Shown: positions 29,045-38,902, counted from the first letter of the stretch. The stretch is DNA of 64,000 bases from G963701675 sp963701675 (GCA_963701675.1 OY969623.1:1922001-1986000); one strand, 5' to 3'. Notes: generated by a model from the letters alone, not told the origin. Program-made: numbers and translations.

Positions 29045-29070
29045 CTTCGCAAAATCACCGAAATGCGAAG
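29045..29070 (-). repeat. REP-like hairpin repeat, copy 3
   Basis: Inverted copy: arms CTTCGCA and TGCGAAG around TTTCGGTGATTT on the minus strand, with the same TCGCTA flank as copy 2. Confidence 0.75.
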
Positions 29071-29398
29071 TAGCGATTCGGCGAAGCTCCTGAGTGGATT
29101 GATTCACCTTTCACCGTTAAATCAGGGAACCCGATGCCGTTCCGGCGTTTGAATCTACAGGCCGAATCCGATCTTGAAGCCGTCGATTGCTTATGTGTGC
29201 AGGGGCACGGAGTCAGGAAATGACGCGGAAGCAGCCGCCACTTGACACGACTTTGGGAGCATAGGATCATGGTTTGGAAGTGCGCCGGTTAGGAGGCGAA
29301 GACCGGCGATCCACGGATCAGCATGCTGCGACGGTTCGTTAAGGCAATGGGTGTCGGTGGAAGAGTTGGTATCGGACCGAAGTGAAAAGGTAACAGCG

Positions 29399-29581
29399 AT
29401 GCCAGATGAAAATGTAGATCCAGAAGCTTCACCTCAAATCTCAGTGTCTTTTACGTCGGAAGAATATCGACTTGTCGTGCGTGCCGTGTCTGAACTGAGT
29501 ATCGCCGCCAGAAACCTGGCTTATGAGGATGAAGCTAGCGTCAATGCGCTCTTGGCTAAACTAAGAAAGAAGCATGGCTAA
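29399..29581 (+). CDS. Small acidic protein
   Basis: 60 residues from the ATG of MPDENVDPEASP. An acidic N-terminus is followed by a helical segment (EEYRLVVRAVSELSIAARNL and ASVNALLAKLRKKHG). I do not recognise the family. It ends just before the next gene, in a different frame. Confidence 0.45.
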   Translation: MPDENVDPEASPQISVSFTSEEYRLVVRAVSELSIAARNLAYEDEASVNALLAKLRKKHG

Positions 29582-29613
29582 TTACGTACCAGCCCTCTGA
29601 CAGCGAGAATCTT

Positions 29614-30231
29614 GTGCTCACCGCCGAAGCCATGGGTTTAGGGGCCTGGATCCACGCCACCATCGCGCCGCCAATCCTACTCGGTGATCCGCGTTACAAA
29701 GAAGATTACGGTCCTATGCTCGGGTTCGAATTCGAGATCCCACCATGGCGATGCCGGCCACTCGACCTATTCCGCTGGGGCATCATTCTGCCCCGACACG
29801 CCCACCTGCGGACCCAACCCGTAGCGCTAAAACATGCCGGTGAGTATCTCATCAAGGCGGCGTGCCCACCAAATAACTATGCTTCCATGGCAGAAGCAGT
29901 GGACGCCGTCGTGAACCTGAAGTTCGGACCCCGTGGGATATACCGCGACACCAGCACGTTTCACCAGATTTACAAGGATAATTTCGGTGACATTTACCTT
30001 CGCGACAGTCCCGATTACAGTAAAGACGTGATTGAATGCGCCCGGGCCGTCTGCGAATACATTTATAAGGCTCACGGGCGGTTCCCGGCGCATGTGGATG
30101 CCATACATGTCCCGGGGGTGTGGCTCCAGGTCCATCACGTGGATGATCGCTATTACGATACTTATTTCCGCAGCGGAGTGACGTCGGTGCATCGAGTTCA
30201 TGACGATCTGTGGCACGCTAGTCGCCAATAA
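29614..30231 (+). CDS. Hypothetical protein, possibly 5'-truncated nitroreductase-like
   Basis: 205 residues from GTG; the frame is open upstream (YQPSDSENLVLTAEAMGLGA) without an ATG. The LVLTAEAMGLGAWIHATI segment resembles the motif near the C-terminal side of nitroreductase-fold proteins, where it contacts flavin. The remaining 180 residues are well conserved-looking (PGVWLQVHHVDDRYYDTYF) but of unknown role. The missing N-terminal half suggests a truncated gene, although the remaining part has no internal stops. Confidence 0.5.
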   Translation: MLTAEAMGLGAWIHATIAPPILLGDPRYKEDYGPMLGFEFEIPPWRCRPLDLFRWGIILPRHAHLRTQPVALKHAGEYLIKAACPPNNYASMAEAVDAVVNLKFGPRGIYRDTSTFHQIYKDNFGDIYLRDSPDYSKDVIECARAVCEYIYKAHGRFPAHVDAIHVPGVWLQVHHVDDRYYDTYFRSGVTSVHRVHDDLWHASRQ

Positions 30232-30344
30232 GCTTGTGCGATTGATTTGGTGATAATGGGTGGAGAAAAGCGTGCCAATACTTGAAACAGTCTTATTCGC
30301 GATCATTCCTCCGCGGTTACGCTGTAGTGGCTCACCCGCCCGGT

Positions 30345-30455
30345 GCCTCGACGAATTCTCGGACCAGAGCAAGAACTAGCGTAATCTCCAGTGAACGCGT
30401 GTGCGCAAATACCGGAGGAAGTGCGCACAAGAATTCATTCGCGCGTTCGCCGAAT
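30345..30455. repeat. Element-end repeat, second copy
   Basis: It holds the same blocks as 26380-26480, with one block inverted relative to the other. No transposase is left next to it. Another 100 bp up to 30540 has no gene I can support. Confidence 0.45.
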
Positions 30456-30541
30456 GGTCAATTAATTCAGCCGAGTGAAAACTGCGGCGATTCTTGGTCT
30501 TCCGGATTTGGCCGAGACCCACAGGCTAAGATGCTGGGGCG

Positions 30542-31105
30542 ATGAGGGGACACAGGACTATGTGTATGTTGCACGTTCTCGCATTCCTCGTCATCGGCCA
30601 GGACCGGCCCTCGCCTGAATGGCTGCCGCTTCTGGATGCTCCGAAGGAACTTACGAACGTGCTGACGATTCCGCCGCCGGCATCTCCGGGCAAACGGATG
30701 GAGATCCGCGGAAAAGTGCTCAAGTCCGACGGCAAGACGCCCTTCCCAGGCGTGATCGTGTACTTTCATCACACCGACGGCGGAGGGATTTATCCCCGCC
30801 CCGCCGGCTCCAAGCCGACGGAATGGGTCTACTGGCATGGGAGCATACGCGGGTGGTTGAAGTCGGACAGCGAAGGCAACTACGTGCTCAAGTCGACGCG
30901 TCCAGCGCCTTATCCCAGAGGCAGCCCTCCGGCGCACATCCACGCCTACGGCCTGGCACCGGGATCGAAGGAAGGAGTCACGTTCCCGGGCATCGTATTC
31001 GAAGGAGACCCGTTGCTCACAGATCGCGATACCGGCATCGTTCGGCTTACGGAAGACAGGAACGGTGTGCTCCAGGGCCGGTTCAATTTGGTCTTTCCTC
31101 GCTGA
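30542..31105 (+). CDS. Intradiol ring-cleavage dioxygenase-fold protein
   Basis: 187 residues (an ATG six codons in is the alternative start). A short hydrophobic N-terminus (MLHVLAFLVIG) may be a signal peptide. The core has the intradiol dioxygenase/transthyretin-like layout: GKVLKSDGKTPFPGVIVYFH, then GWLKSDSEGNYVLKSTRPAP, then PPAHIHAYG carrying the HxH iron-ligand pair. It ends with a GRFNLVF strand. The usual upstream Tyr ligands are uncertain (candidates near IYPRPAG and EWVYWHG). Planctomycetes encode several secreted versions of unknown substrate. Confidence 0.7.
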   Translation: MRGHRTMCMLHVLAFLVIGQDRPSPEWLPLLDAPKELTNVLTIPPPASPGKRMEIRGKVLKSDGKTPFPGVIVYFHHTDGGGIYPRPAGSKPTEWVYWHGSIRGWLKSDSEGNYVLKSTRPAPYPRGSPPAHIHAYGLAPGSKEGVTFPGIVFEGDPLLTDRDTGIVRLTEDRNGVLQGRFNLVFPR

Positions 31106-31333
31106 AGCCAAGGAACGGGAGGCGCGAGCAGCAGAGGCTCGCGACGGTCGGTCAGCCGGGTGGCATGGTCGGAGAACGTGCAGAGCTGTGTGTAACGACG
31201 GGTGATATCGACCACGAACACGGCAAAGCAGGCCATGTGCAACAGAATGAACGGCAACCCTTTGAACCGTTTCAAGACTCTATGGATTCGTTTCCGACGA
31301 CGCAATGAGACTCGCGGGCCTTCGCCGGATGCG

Positions 31334-31359
31334 TTTCGCAAAATCACCGAAAGGCGAAG
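31334..31359 (-). repeat. REP-like hairpin repeat, copy 4
   Basis: Inverted copy with one arm mismatch: CTTCGCC, then TTTCGGTGATTT, then TGCGAAA on the minus strand. It lies in the gap between the dioxygenase-fold gene and the RdgC-like gene; I support no gene in 31106-31503. Confidence 0.7.
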
Positions 31360-31503
31360 CACCGGTACCAAGCGGAGGCCGCTGATCGTAACCTTCCCGG
31401 CGTTCATGTCGAAAACGGCCGTCGACTAATCGGAATGGCCGCTGCCGTTGTGCGTCGATACACTTCATCCATTGTCGCCCACGCGCATTCGCTTTTTGTC
31501 GGA

Positions 31504-32685
31504 ATGGAGTTTCTCTTGGGCTTCTTTTCTGGTCGCACCACGTTTCTTCGTTTTCAGGTGGACGGTCCTTCACCGGGAGTCTTCGGACCGAAACACTTGG
31601 AGCGATTATCGGCATTCGCCTTCGGGAATGGGCGCAAGACGAACGCGGAGGGGGTCGACTTCGGCTGGATTGCCGGAGACCATATTCTCGATTTGGATTT
31701 CGACCTCGCGAAGAATGTCGTTGTGGATGCACTGCACTTCGCCCTGCGCGTGGATTCGCAGAAACTGCCGGGCGACTTGCTGCGCGCCTACGCGCGCGTC
31801 GATCTACGCGCACTCGCCGCCGACAATCCAAGCGGACGACCGAGTAGGCGCCAAAACCGTGAAGCCCGTGAGTCGGCGCGCGACCGGTTGGAACAGGAGG
31901 CCAAAGACGGGCGTTTCGTCAAGCGTAAGATGTATCCCGTGTTGTGGAACGGGGTAGCGAACGAGCTACTTGTTGGCACGGCCTCCGCTACTGCGGTGGA
32001 TCACATCGTAAGACTATTTGGCGACACGTTTGGCTCGAAACTTACGCTGCTCGCCGCCGGTCAGCAGATTTATGGACGACATGCATCGAAAGGGCACAAA
32101 CAGAGGGAAACCGTGCCTTGCCCGACTACATTTCTACGCGGTACGGAGCCCGAGATTGCCTGGATACGCGATCCAAGTAGTCACAACTATCTCGGCAATG
32201 AGTTCTTATTGTGGCTTTGGTTTGTGTTGGATACTGGTGGGGATACGATCACCCTCTCGGATCGATCGCAGGCTACCATAATGCTTGCGCGAAGCCTGAC
32301 TTTGGAATGCCCTCGAAGAATCTCGGGAAGCGAGACCATTCGTAGCGAAGCCCCAGCCGCGCTCCCGGAGGCCCGACGCGCAGTTCAAAGCGGAAAGCTG
32401 CCGCGCCGTGCCGGCTTGACCGTCGTGCGGCACGATCAACAGATGGAGTTCTCGCTTCGAGCGGAGAGTATAACCATAGAAGGCGCTAAGTTACCAGCGC
32501 TCGAAGCCAAGGAAGAACATGCTCGACGCGTTGAGCGCGTGGAACAATTGCGGTATCTCATTGAAACCGCGGATCTTATTTTGGAGGTGTTTGCGCGGCA
32601 GCGCGTTGGGCCGGAGTGGCCCAAGGAGTTAGAGCGGATGCAGCGTTGGCTGATGTGCGAGGAGCGGAGTCGCCGTGCATCGTAG
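31504..32685 (+). CDS. RdgC-like recombination-associated protein
   Basis: 393 residues from the ATG of MEFLLGFFSGRTTFLRF, chosen because family members start with a similar GFLSGR segment; an ATG 23 codons upstream exists. The layout (DILDLDFDLAKNVVVDALHF, then SRRQNREARESARDRLEQEA, then LGNEFLLWLWFVLD near residue 235) matches proteins annotated as RdgC-like, which in enterobacteria form a ring on DNA and limit RecA. The similarity to classical RdgC is distant and recalled rather than computed. The C-terminal 80 residues are helical. Confidence 0.62.
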   Translation: MEFLLGFFSGRTTFLRFQVDGPSPGVFGPKHLERLSAFAFGNGRKTNAEGVDFGWIAGDHILDLDFDLAKNVVVDALHFALRVDSQKLPGDLLRAYARVDLRALAADNPSGRPSRRQNREARESARDRLEQEAKDGRFVKRKMYPVLWNGVANELLVGTASATAVDHIVRLFGDTFGSKLTLLAAGQQIYGRHASKGHKQRETVPCPTTFLRGTEPEIAWIRDPSSHNYLGNEFLLWLWFVLDTGGDTITLSDRSQATIMLARSLTLECPRRISGSETIRSEAPAALPEARRAVQSGKLPRRAGLTVVRHDQQMEFSLRAESITIEGAKLPALEAKEEHARRVERVEQLRYLIETADLILEVFARQRVGPEWPKELERMQRWLMCEERSRRAS

Positions 32686-32799
32686 TCAAATTGGTCCCGC
32701 TGGGCCGCCGATGTGATCTTCCGCATTGGCGCTTTAGCAAGAAGTGTCGCGACCGCCGCACGAGCGGCCTTTTGCCTCCGAGCTTCCACGCTGAGGAAG

Positions 32800-33020
32800 T
32801 GGCGGGCGTCCGCCCCGTGCCCTTGCCTCTTGAGAAACGACAGGCAGTCGCGCTCAAGAAACGGGCACGGCAAGCGCCGTACGGCAAGGGAACTGAGACG
32901 CTGGTCGATACCAATGTCCGCCGCGTTTGGGAAATATACGCCGCCGAGATCGTGCTGGCCAACCCGGAATGGCATGCCGTCGTGAAGCAAGCCAGCTCAG
33001 TGTCTTTTGAGGCCCGGCTT
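32800..33020 (+). pseudogene. 2OG-Fe(II) oxygenase-like N-terminal fragment
   Basis: It reads LPLEKRQAVALKKRARQAPY followed by GKGTETLVDTNVRRVWEI and NPEWHAVVKQ. This resembles the start of prolyl-hydroxylase-like proteins and is lost before the iron ligands. About 390 bp after it (33020-33407) hold nothing I can support. Confidence 0.45.
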
Positions 33021-33407
33021 GGTGTCCGGCGGAAATGCAGCCGATCCCTGGGCGGTTGAGGGCCACATCAGTTCGTTCGAAAACCGTGCACTAGTCGTCA
33101 AACGGCAGTTTGATCGGAGGTGCTTCCCGACTAATCCGTCTAGCGGCGACCAGCGGGAGACGTTCTTGGTTTGCAGGCATTCCTCCGTTGAAGACATCTT
33201 TTTTGTTGCCGGCGCGGGTGGGAACCGGCGGCCAAGGTGACGCCGTCATGCGACTTCGAGACGATTCCGGGGTGGCGCTGTGGCCATCGAAAGCGGGCGT
33301 TCCCTCCGAGGAAGCTGCTATGACGAGGCCGGTCGAGAGCTTGAACCTTCCCGGGTGCCATCGCTCCCTAATAGAGAATAGGCAGACCGAAGCAGTGGAG
33401 AATCGGT

Positions 33408-36400
33408 GTGGCAAAGAGACGGAACTGGCATCCTCGGCTGAGGCAGCTGGCGCACGCGCCGGCGATGAACGTGGAACAGATATGTGTAACGCGTCCGATG
33501 ATCCAAAACGGGCGTATTCAAACTCCCCGTTTAGCATTCGCCGGATTTGGTGAAAAACGTCCCGTGACATACGAGGTTGTCGCTCGATTCATCGACGAGT
33601 ATTGTCCTTCCAACATGCTATTTTATTTGGACACTTGTTTTCTTACGGGCGACGAGCTTCCTATGGTGCTATGGAACGCGCTGCTTCGTAAGGAAGTGGT
33701 GATTGCACCCCTTGTTTGGGGAGAATTGCGAGATTGGCTGAACGCGCCTCATTACAACAAATCAATTCGCGATGCCCTCTTGACAGCACGGTGGCAAGGG
33801 CATCCTTCAATCCGTTTTCTGCACTATGAGGATTGGCCGAAGCACTTGGTTCAGGCTCATTCTTATTATGTGAATCTGTTACTTGTGCGAAAACGTCTCG
33901 CCCGAGCATTGGAGGAATCGTTTATCGAAGAGCACGGAAGGCCACCTACTTCGGATGAACTGTCCAGATTGGTTCATCGCAACAGCACCGATGAGAGTCG
34001 ACAACTCATTCAAAAAGGACGCGAACGGATTGACAGTTGGAAGTTCTTTACTGATGAACAGTTGGTTGTCACAGCAGTTTTCGACAGCCTTATGCAAGGC
34101 CGCGAGATGACGCTCCTAGGGCGCGATCGTGACATGATCGAGCAGTTTTACAAATTACTCTCCCTAGTGGACATCCATTATCTCGCCATGTTGTTTGCCG
34201 AACGTTTTAAGAACGGTCCGTTTGGCATCGCGTTTCCACTCGTTCGCCAAACACCTGAGCTACGCCATTATTTCGCAAATGATTATGGTCTGTTGGTAAA
34301 GAAACCGGTCACTGACCTTGCCGAGTTCGTGCCCAGATTGTTGCCAGCTGACCACCAACCCAACGCGCTTTACTGCATGCTGTTCGGTAACAAAGCCCCG
34401 GCAATGATCTATTCCACGATCACGTACCACGCCGAGCGAGACATGTTGCGACTCTTGATAACCAAAGGACTCACTGGCGGACGAAATACCCATGTGCTCG
34501 GCCGGAATAATTGCCATGTGAGTGGCTTTCCCCGTACGGTAAAAGAACTGTGCGCCGTGCAAAGACGGCGATTCCCTGTGAGTCGAATCTCACCCGGCGA
34601 CGGGTCGCTCCAGCCGGAAGCAATCGGAGCGGCGGAGGAGGTAACAAATCCGTCGAAGCCTCTGATGAAGCGAGTTACCTAGGTGACTCAGCAAGCAGGC
34701 AGGCCGAAACGCGAAGTGAACACCGAGCAGGCCTCGAAATACCGAAGATGCAAGAGCCGACCTGGCAGTTTTTCAGGGAAGGCCGCCGTCGTCTGGGGAA
34801 GAAGCGACAAACGCACCCAGCGATCTTGCCGGGGTAGTGGTGTCGGCATGTCTGTATTTGGGAATCGACCGTAACACGGGAAGCCCTTGCGGTGAGAGCG
34901 CGTGACTCTCAACCGGACGCTCGCGAGAGACAGGCCGGGCCGTCAAGGGTGGCGGAGAGGCCCGTACGAGCTATGAAGCCGGGTAATGCCGGTGGAGCAA
35001 AGGGGCCTCAGTTCAAGGACAACGTCCGAAGTGGCGACAGCCAGGAGATTGGCGTGAGCCTAACACCTCCACCAACGGTTGAGAAGCTACAGAAGGCGTT
35101 ACACGCGAAAGCGAAGGGATGTCCCCAGTATCAGTTCTATGCCCTTTACGACAAGATTTACCGAGCGGATGTGCTGGAACACGCCTACCGCATCAGCCGA
35201 GCCAATGGCGGTGCGCCGGGAGTGGATGGCCAAACGTTCGAGGACATCGAGGCGTATGGACAAGAACGATGGCTGCGGGAACTGGCGGAGGAATTTCGAA
35301 CCTACCGGTATCGGCCGGAGGCCGTGCGACGGGTGCACATCCCCAAGCCCGGTCAACCCGGCCGGAGCCGTCCGCTAGGCATTCCAACGGTGAAAACTCG
35401 GGTGCTCATGACGGCGGCAACGCTCGTTCTCGAACCTATCTTCGAGGCGGACTTGCAGCCGGAACAGTATGCGTACCGGCGGGATCGTGGCGCGTTGGAC
35501 GCGGTAGGCCACGTCTACCGGCTACTCAAGGCACGACATTGGGAGGTTATTGACGCCGATTTGTCCGGGTACTTCGACGGAATTCCGCATGCGGCGCTTT
35601 TGAAATCGGTGGCGCGGCGCATCAGCGATCGGCACGTGTTACGGCTGATCAAACGATGGCTCCAAGCTCCGGTGGAAGAAACCGACGACCGCGGATGCCG
35701 ACAACGAACGACCCGCAATAAGGACGAAGGTCGTGGCTGTCCGCAAGGGGCTCCGATCTCACCTTTGTTGAGTAATCTCTACATGCGTCGATTCGTCTTG
35801 GGTTGGAAGCTCATGGGACACGAGCAGCGACTTCGGGCCAAGATCGTCAACTACGCGGATGATCTCGTAATCTGCTGTCAAGGCACTGCGACGCAGGCGC
35901 TGGCAGCAATGCACGAGATGATGCGCCGCTTGCAGTTGACCGTCAATGACCAGAAGACGCACATCTGCCGCTTGCCTGAGGGAACGTTCGATTTTCTGGG
36001 GTACACGTTCGGGCGTTGCTATTCGATGCAGACGGGCTTTCGCTTCATCGGCCAACGTCCGTCGAATCAAGCGATTCGTTCCTTGTGCGAACGGATGCGC
36101 ATCGAGACCCGCGCCGCGACGTGGACCAAGGATGTATCGGTCATCGTTACGCGGCTGAACCAAATGCTCCGGGGCTGGGCCAATTATTTTTGCCTGGGAC
36201 CCGTGAGCAACGCGTATCGGCACGTGACGAATCATGCCCGACAACGCCTTCGTCTATGGTTATGCCGAAAACACGAGCGACCCGGCATGGGATATACACG
36301 CTATCCCGACCCCTACTTGCATGCCGAGTTGGGATTGATCTCCCTACGCCTCGTGGATCGGAACGTCCCGTGGGCCCAAGCGTGATTCCTTGTCCGAGAG

Positions 36401-36621
36401 CCGGATGCGGGAAATCTGCCTGTCCGGTTCGACGAGCGGGAAGTGGAGACGGAGTATGGCAAGCGGTTCCTGAGCCACAAACGGGGAAACCCTGACACGG
36501 AAGCAAGCCGAAGCCTAACCCACCGCGCCACTTCTCGACTCTACCGGCCGATGTGCAAATAGGGATCCCACTTGAGTTTGCGAGATGGGTTTTCGGCCGA
36601 TTCGAACCGGCTGACGATTGA
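33408..36621 (+). CDS. PIN-like domain protein, split by a group II intron
   Basis: Exon 1 is 33408-34549 (GTG start with GGAG upstream; an ATG 19 codons later is possible). Exon 2 is 36546-36621. Joined, they give 405 codons. Exon 1 has FYLDTCFLTGDELP (about residues 71-84, a PIN-type first acidic motif), a helical middle (HSYYVNLLLVRKRLARALEE) and MTLLGRDRDMIEQFYKL (about 230), typical of a PIN RNase fold. Exon 2 adds a C-terminus beginning LADVQIGIPLEF and ending RFEPADD. Without splicing the frame would run into intron sequence and stop at 34682. A related broken copy is at 43.0 kb. Likely an RNase; target unknown. Confidence 0.7.
34973..36385 (+). CDS. ltrA: Group II intron reverse transcriptase/maturase
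   Basis: 470 residues from the ATG of MKPGNAGGAKG; the frame opens further upstream but that part is intron RNA. Reverse-transcriptase blocks: APGVDGQTFEDIE, then IPKPGQPGRSRPLGIPT, then YAYRRDRGALDAV, then DLSGYFDGIPH, then GCPQGAPISPLLSNLY, then catalytic NYADDLVICC. The maturase (GIIM/X) domain follows with MLRGWANYF. No HNH endonuclease domain is visible, as in several bacterial classes. It looks intact, so the intron may still be mobile. Confidence 0.94.
   Translation: MKPGNAGGAKGPQFKDNVRSGDSQEIGVSLTPPPTVEKLQKALHAKAKGCPQYQFYALYDKIYRADVLEHAYRISRANGGAPGVDGQTFEDIEAYGQERWLRELAEEFRTYRYRPEAVRRVHIPKPGQPGRSRPLGIPTVKTRVLMTAATLVLEPIFEADLQPEQYAYRRDRGALDAVGHVYRLLKARHWEVIDADLSGYFDGIPHAALLKSVARRISDRHVLRLIKRWLQAPVEETDDRGCRQRTTRNKDEGRGCPQGAPISPLLSNLYMRRFVLGWKLMGHEQRLRAKIVNYADDLVICCQGTATQALAAMHEMMRRLQLTVNDQKTHICRLPEGTFDFLGYTFGRCYSMQTGFRFIGQRPSNQAIRSLCERMRIETRAATWTKDVSVIVTRLNQMLRGWANYFCLGPVSNAYRHVTNHARQRLRLWLCRKHERPGMGYTRYPDPYLHAELGLISLRLVDRNVPWAQA
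36398..36431 (+). ncRNA. Group II intron domain V
   Basis: A 34-nt hairpin starting GAGCCGGATGCGG, with GAAA loop, closing with GTCCGGTTC. The catalytic AGC triad is in place. It lies 12 bp after the maturase stop. Confidence 0.85.
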
Positions 36622-36685
36622 CAAACGCCCTACAAGACCTGATGCTGGGACATCTGCCAGCGCCTCCGGTTGTCAGTCGTGAGCG

Positions 36686-37185
36686 ATGAACTTCATCATC
36701 AAGCCTTGGCATATCCTCGTAACGAGCTTAGCTGGCTGGGTCAACCATCGACAGCAAGAGGTCATTGATTTCCTTCGCACCGAGAACCAAATCCTGAAGG
36801 AGAAGCTCGGTAAGCGCCGCATCCTACTTAACGACGACCAGCGCCGACGCCTCGCCCTCAAAGGCAAGGTCTTGGGCCGCAAGCTGTTGGCCGAAGTCAG
36901 CACCATCTTTACTCCTGACACCATCTTGCGCTGGCATCAAACTCTCATCGCGCAAAAATGGAACTTCAGCGACCGGAGAAGCAAGATGGGCCGTCCGCCG
37001 ACATCGAAAGAAGCCCAAGAACTGGTCGTGCGTATGGCGCGAGAACCCGACTTGGGGATACGATCGGATTCAAGGAGCGCTGGCTAACTTGGGGCACGAC
37101 ATTTCGGATACTACCGTCGCTAACATCCTGCGCGCCACGGCATAGAACCTGCGCCCAAACGACGCCTGACCTCGACCTGGAAGAC
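36686..37185 (+). pseudogene. Integrase-type transposase, N-terminal fragment
   Basis: It encodes QQEVIDFLRTENQILKEKLG and RRRLALKGKVLGRKLLAEVS with TPDTILRWHQTLIAQKW. This is the N-terminus of rve-type transposases common in planctomycetes. The frame then shifts (WGYDRIQGALANLGHDISDT in another frame) and again near IEPAPKRRLTSTWKT, where it meets other DNA. The catalytic core is missing. Confidence 0.78.
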
Positions 37186-37278
37186 CATCGCTACAGCTCG
37201 GCGCAATCATTTGCAACGGCGTTGCGTAAATACCTTCGGAGACGTAGACGCGCAACGGTGTGTCTAAGTGCTGCGGCG

Positions 37279-38313
37279 ATGATCCTGGCTGTGTTGGCGG
37301 GTTGTTTCTTGCGGCCAGGTGCAACTGAAAGGTTGACAGAAGTCCAATCTGATACGCTTTCCGAAGGACAGAGATCTCCTTGCTGCGCTCCGAGCGACGA
37401 CACGATGTACTACAGTTCCGAAAGTCCGATCGGCGGCTACATGCGCGGTTACGCCGACGTGATCAATTCGGTCACGAAGGGATTGATTGATGAGCAACAA
37501 GCAATGACGATGCGCGAGTCTGTCAAGCGCGAGAAGCTGGAAACACAACGCCGAGCATTCGATCAATGGCTCTACATTCGAGAGCGACTGCCGACGGCCG
37601 AGGACGACCGACAGCGGGATGTGGCAATCCAAGTCCGTCGCGCGCTGAACGATCCACCGATGAGTGACATCTCCTCCGGCCGGGCTCTGAATGTTCTGCT
37701 TGACGATCTCGGCAAGCGACTCGGAAAAGACTGCGCTCCCCAGGGCGCACCCATCAGTTTGAGAGGCGATGACGTGGTTGCCCATCTGAACTTCACGGAT
37801 CAGGAGAACAAAGGCAACCCCGGAATGCTGAAATACGTTAGCACCGAAGAAGGTGGCCTGCCGTGGCCGTTGGTACTGACCGGGCCGCAATACAGGGCCG
37901 ACCGTGACTTATTGGACCGTCTTGTTCGGACAACATACAAAGAGGCTGAAACAGGTCGCGCCGATGCCGGAAACATTGAGAGCATGTCGGCCGTCGTCCA
38001 AAAACTACAACAATCCTTGACCGACAACATTCGCGATCTAACACCGAATCAATACGGTGAAGCTCGTCGCTTCTTGAGCGATTTCGATGGCGCACTGACT
38101 TTTTTGCGTCAGCCGAACGCTCGCGTTTATTTTGGGAGCAAAGCGCCGAAGGCGACGAACATCGGCGACCTAGTGCAGGACATGCTGAGCCGTGGTTTAC
38201 GGTTTGCCCCGGCAACTACGGGAGACGAACCAGTCTACTTTGCCGTCCACCGGGCGCTCGTGATGTACGCCTCCATGGCAACAGCAACTGTTGCGACGGA
38301 CAAGGCGCCATAA
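37279..38313 (+). CDS. Putative lipoprotein, planctomycete family
   Basis: 344 residues from the ATG of MILAVLAGC, which places a lipobox Cys at residue 9. The frame is open upstream and reads HRYSSAQSFATALRKYLRRR, which looks like the end of a Ser/Thr kinase domain plus membrane anchor; the present N-terminus may therefore be a chimera made where the transposase fragment ends. The body is helical (YMRGYADVINSVTKGLIDEQ, then SGRALNVLLDDLG) with late segments LTPNQYGEARRFLSDFDGAL. I know similar proteins in Gemmata-type genomes but not their function. Confidence 0.62.
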   Translation: MILAVLAGCFLRPGATERLTEVQSDTLSEGQRSPCCAPSDDTMYYSSESPIGGYMRGYADVINSVTKGLIDEQQAMTMRESVKREKLETQRRAFDQWLYIRERLPTAEDDRQRDVAIQVRRALNDPPMSDISSGRALNVLLDDLGKRLGKDCAPQGAPISLRGDDVVAHLNFTDQENKGNPGMLKYVSTEEGGLPWPLVLTGPQYRADRDLLDRLVRTTYKEAETGRADAGNIESMSAVVQKLQQSLTDNIRDLTPNQYGEARRFLSDFDGALTFLRQPNARVYFGSKAPKATNIGDLVQDMLSRGLRFAPATTGDEPVYFAVHRALVMYASMATATVATDKAP

Positions 38314-38558
38314 CGCGACAAGTAAACATACTCCTGGATGAAGGCAGCGGACTGCCGAGCTGTGTGTGTGAGACAGGCGAGTGCGGAAGTATTGCAAAGG
38401 CCACAATCTCATGTAGTCCCGTTCGACAAGTCAAGTCATTCCACCTGGCGCTTTGATAATTTTGGATCTTCACCCATCTGGTGGCAATCGAAGAGCGGGC
38501 TGGACCTGGGGGTGGGTCAATGCGGTGACGGCCGCTTGCACGGTCGGAAAGCACAGCA

Positions 38559-38700
38559 TCAAAGGGCATCAAAGGACTTGAGCCAAATCTTTTTCGCATC
38601 CAATCGGGTAGCGGCGAAATCCAAATCGTGGGTGATGTAGACGAATGCACAATCCGGCCTAGCCCGCTCTATCTCGTCCCACAACGGCCCTTGAATTACC
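38559..38700 (-). pseudogene. AAA/ABC-type ATPase fragment
   Basis: The minus strand reads WDEIERARPDCAFVYITHDL followed by DFAATRLDAKKIWLKSFDAL. This matches the D-loop/switch-His part of ABC-type ATPases used in defence-like or OLD-like proteins. Nothing else of the gene remains. Confidence 0.55.
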
Positions 38701-38712
38701 TCACCGAAAACG

Positions 38713-38902
38713 CGTTGATGGTCTTTATGAATAGTGTTGTAATTATTAGGAAGTCATTGAAAACGGCGTCCGGCATTGTCAGCGCGTAGAGGTATGGCGG
38801 TAACGTGGCATGCTCGAGCTCGATGGCGGATTGCAAGGCAGATTTAAGTCCGTCCAACCCATCGGCCGCGCGGGACACTACCTCAGCACGTAATCGGATC
38901 AT
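38713..38902 (-). pseudogene. Ferritin-like (VioB-type) N-terminal fragment
   Basis: LDGLKSALQSAIELEHATLP followed by PYLYAL is the first helix of the iminophenyl-pyruvate dimer synthase ferritin-like domain. Homology ends after YLYAL. The remaining 38903-39130 has no gene I can support. Confidence 0.55.

Larger units (their letters stand above)
34550..36545 (+). mobile_element. Group II intron with maturase
   Basis: The 5' end is GTGCGCC (GUGYG consensus). Domain V is at 36398-36431. After it, GAAGTGG near 36440 pairs with CCACTTC near 36527 to make a domain VI stem, and the element ends close to CTCTACC. The 3' boundary is chosen because it rejoins the host reading frame; it could shift by three bases. 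The maturase lies in the domain IV position. Length about 2.0 kb. Confidence 0.82.

Noticed and set aside
31108..31330. Possible desaturase fragment on the minus strand (FILLHMACFAVF)
   Set aside because: The match is a single hydrophobic stretch with no His-box motif, too weak to list.
34973..36385. Reverse transcriptase as part of a retron or diversity-generating system
   Set aside because: It has a maturase domain (MLRGWANYF), a group II domain V just after it and GTGCG at the 5' end; no template/variable repeat pair or msr-msd-like structure was seen.
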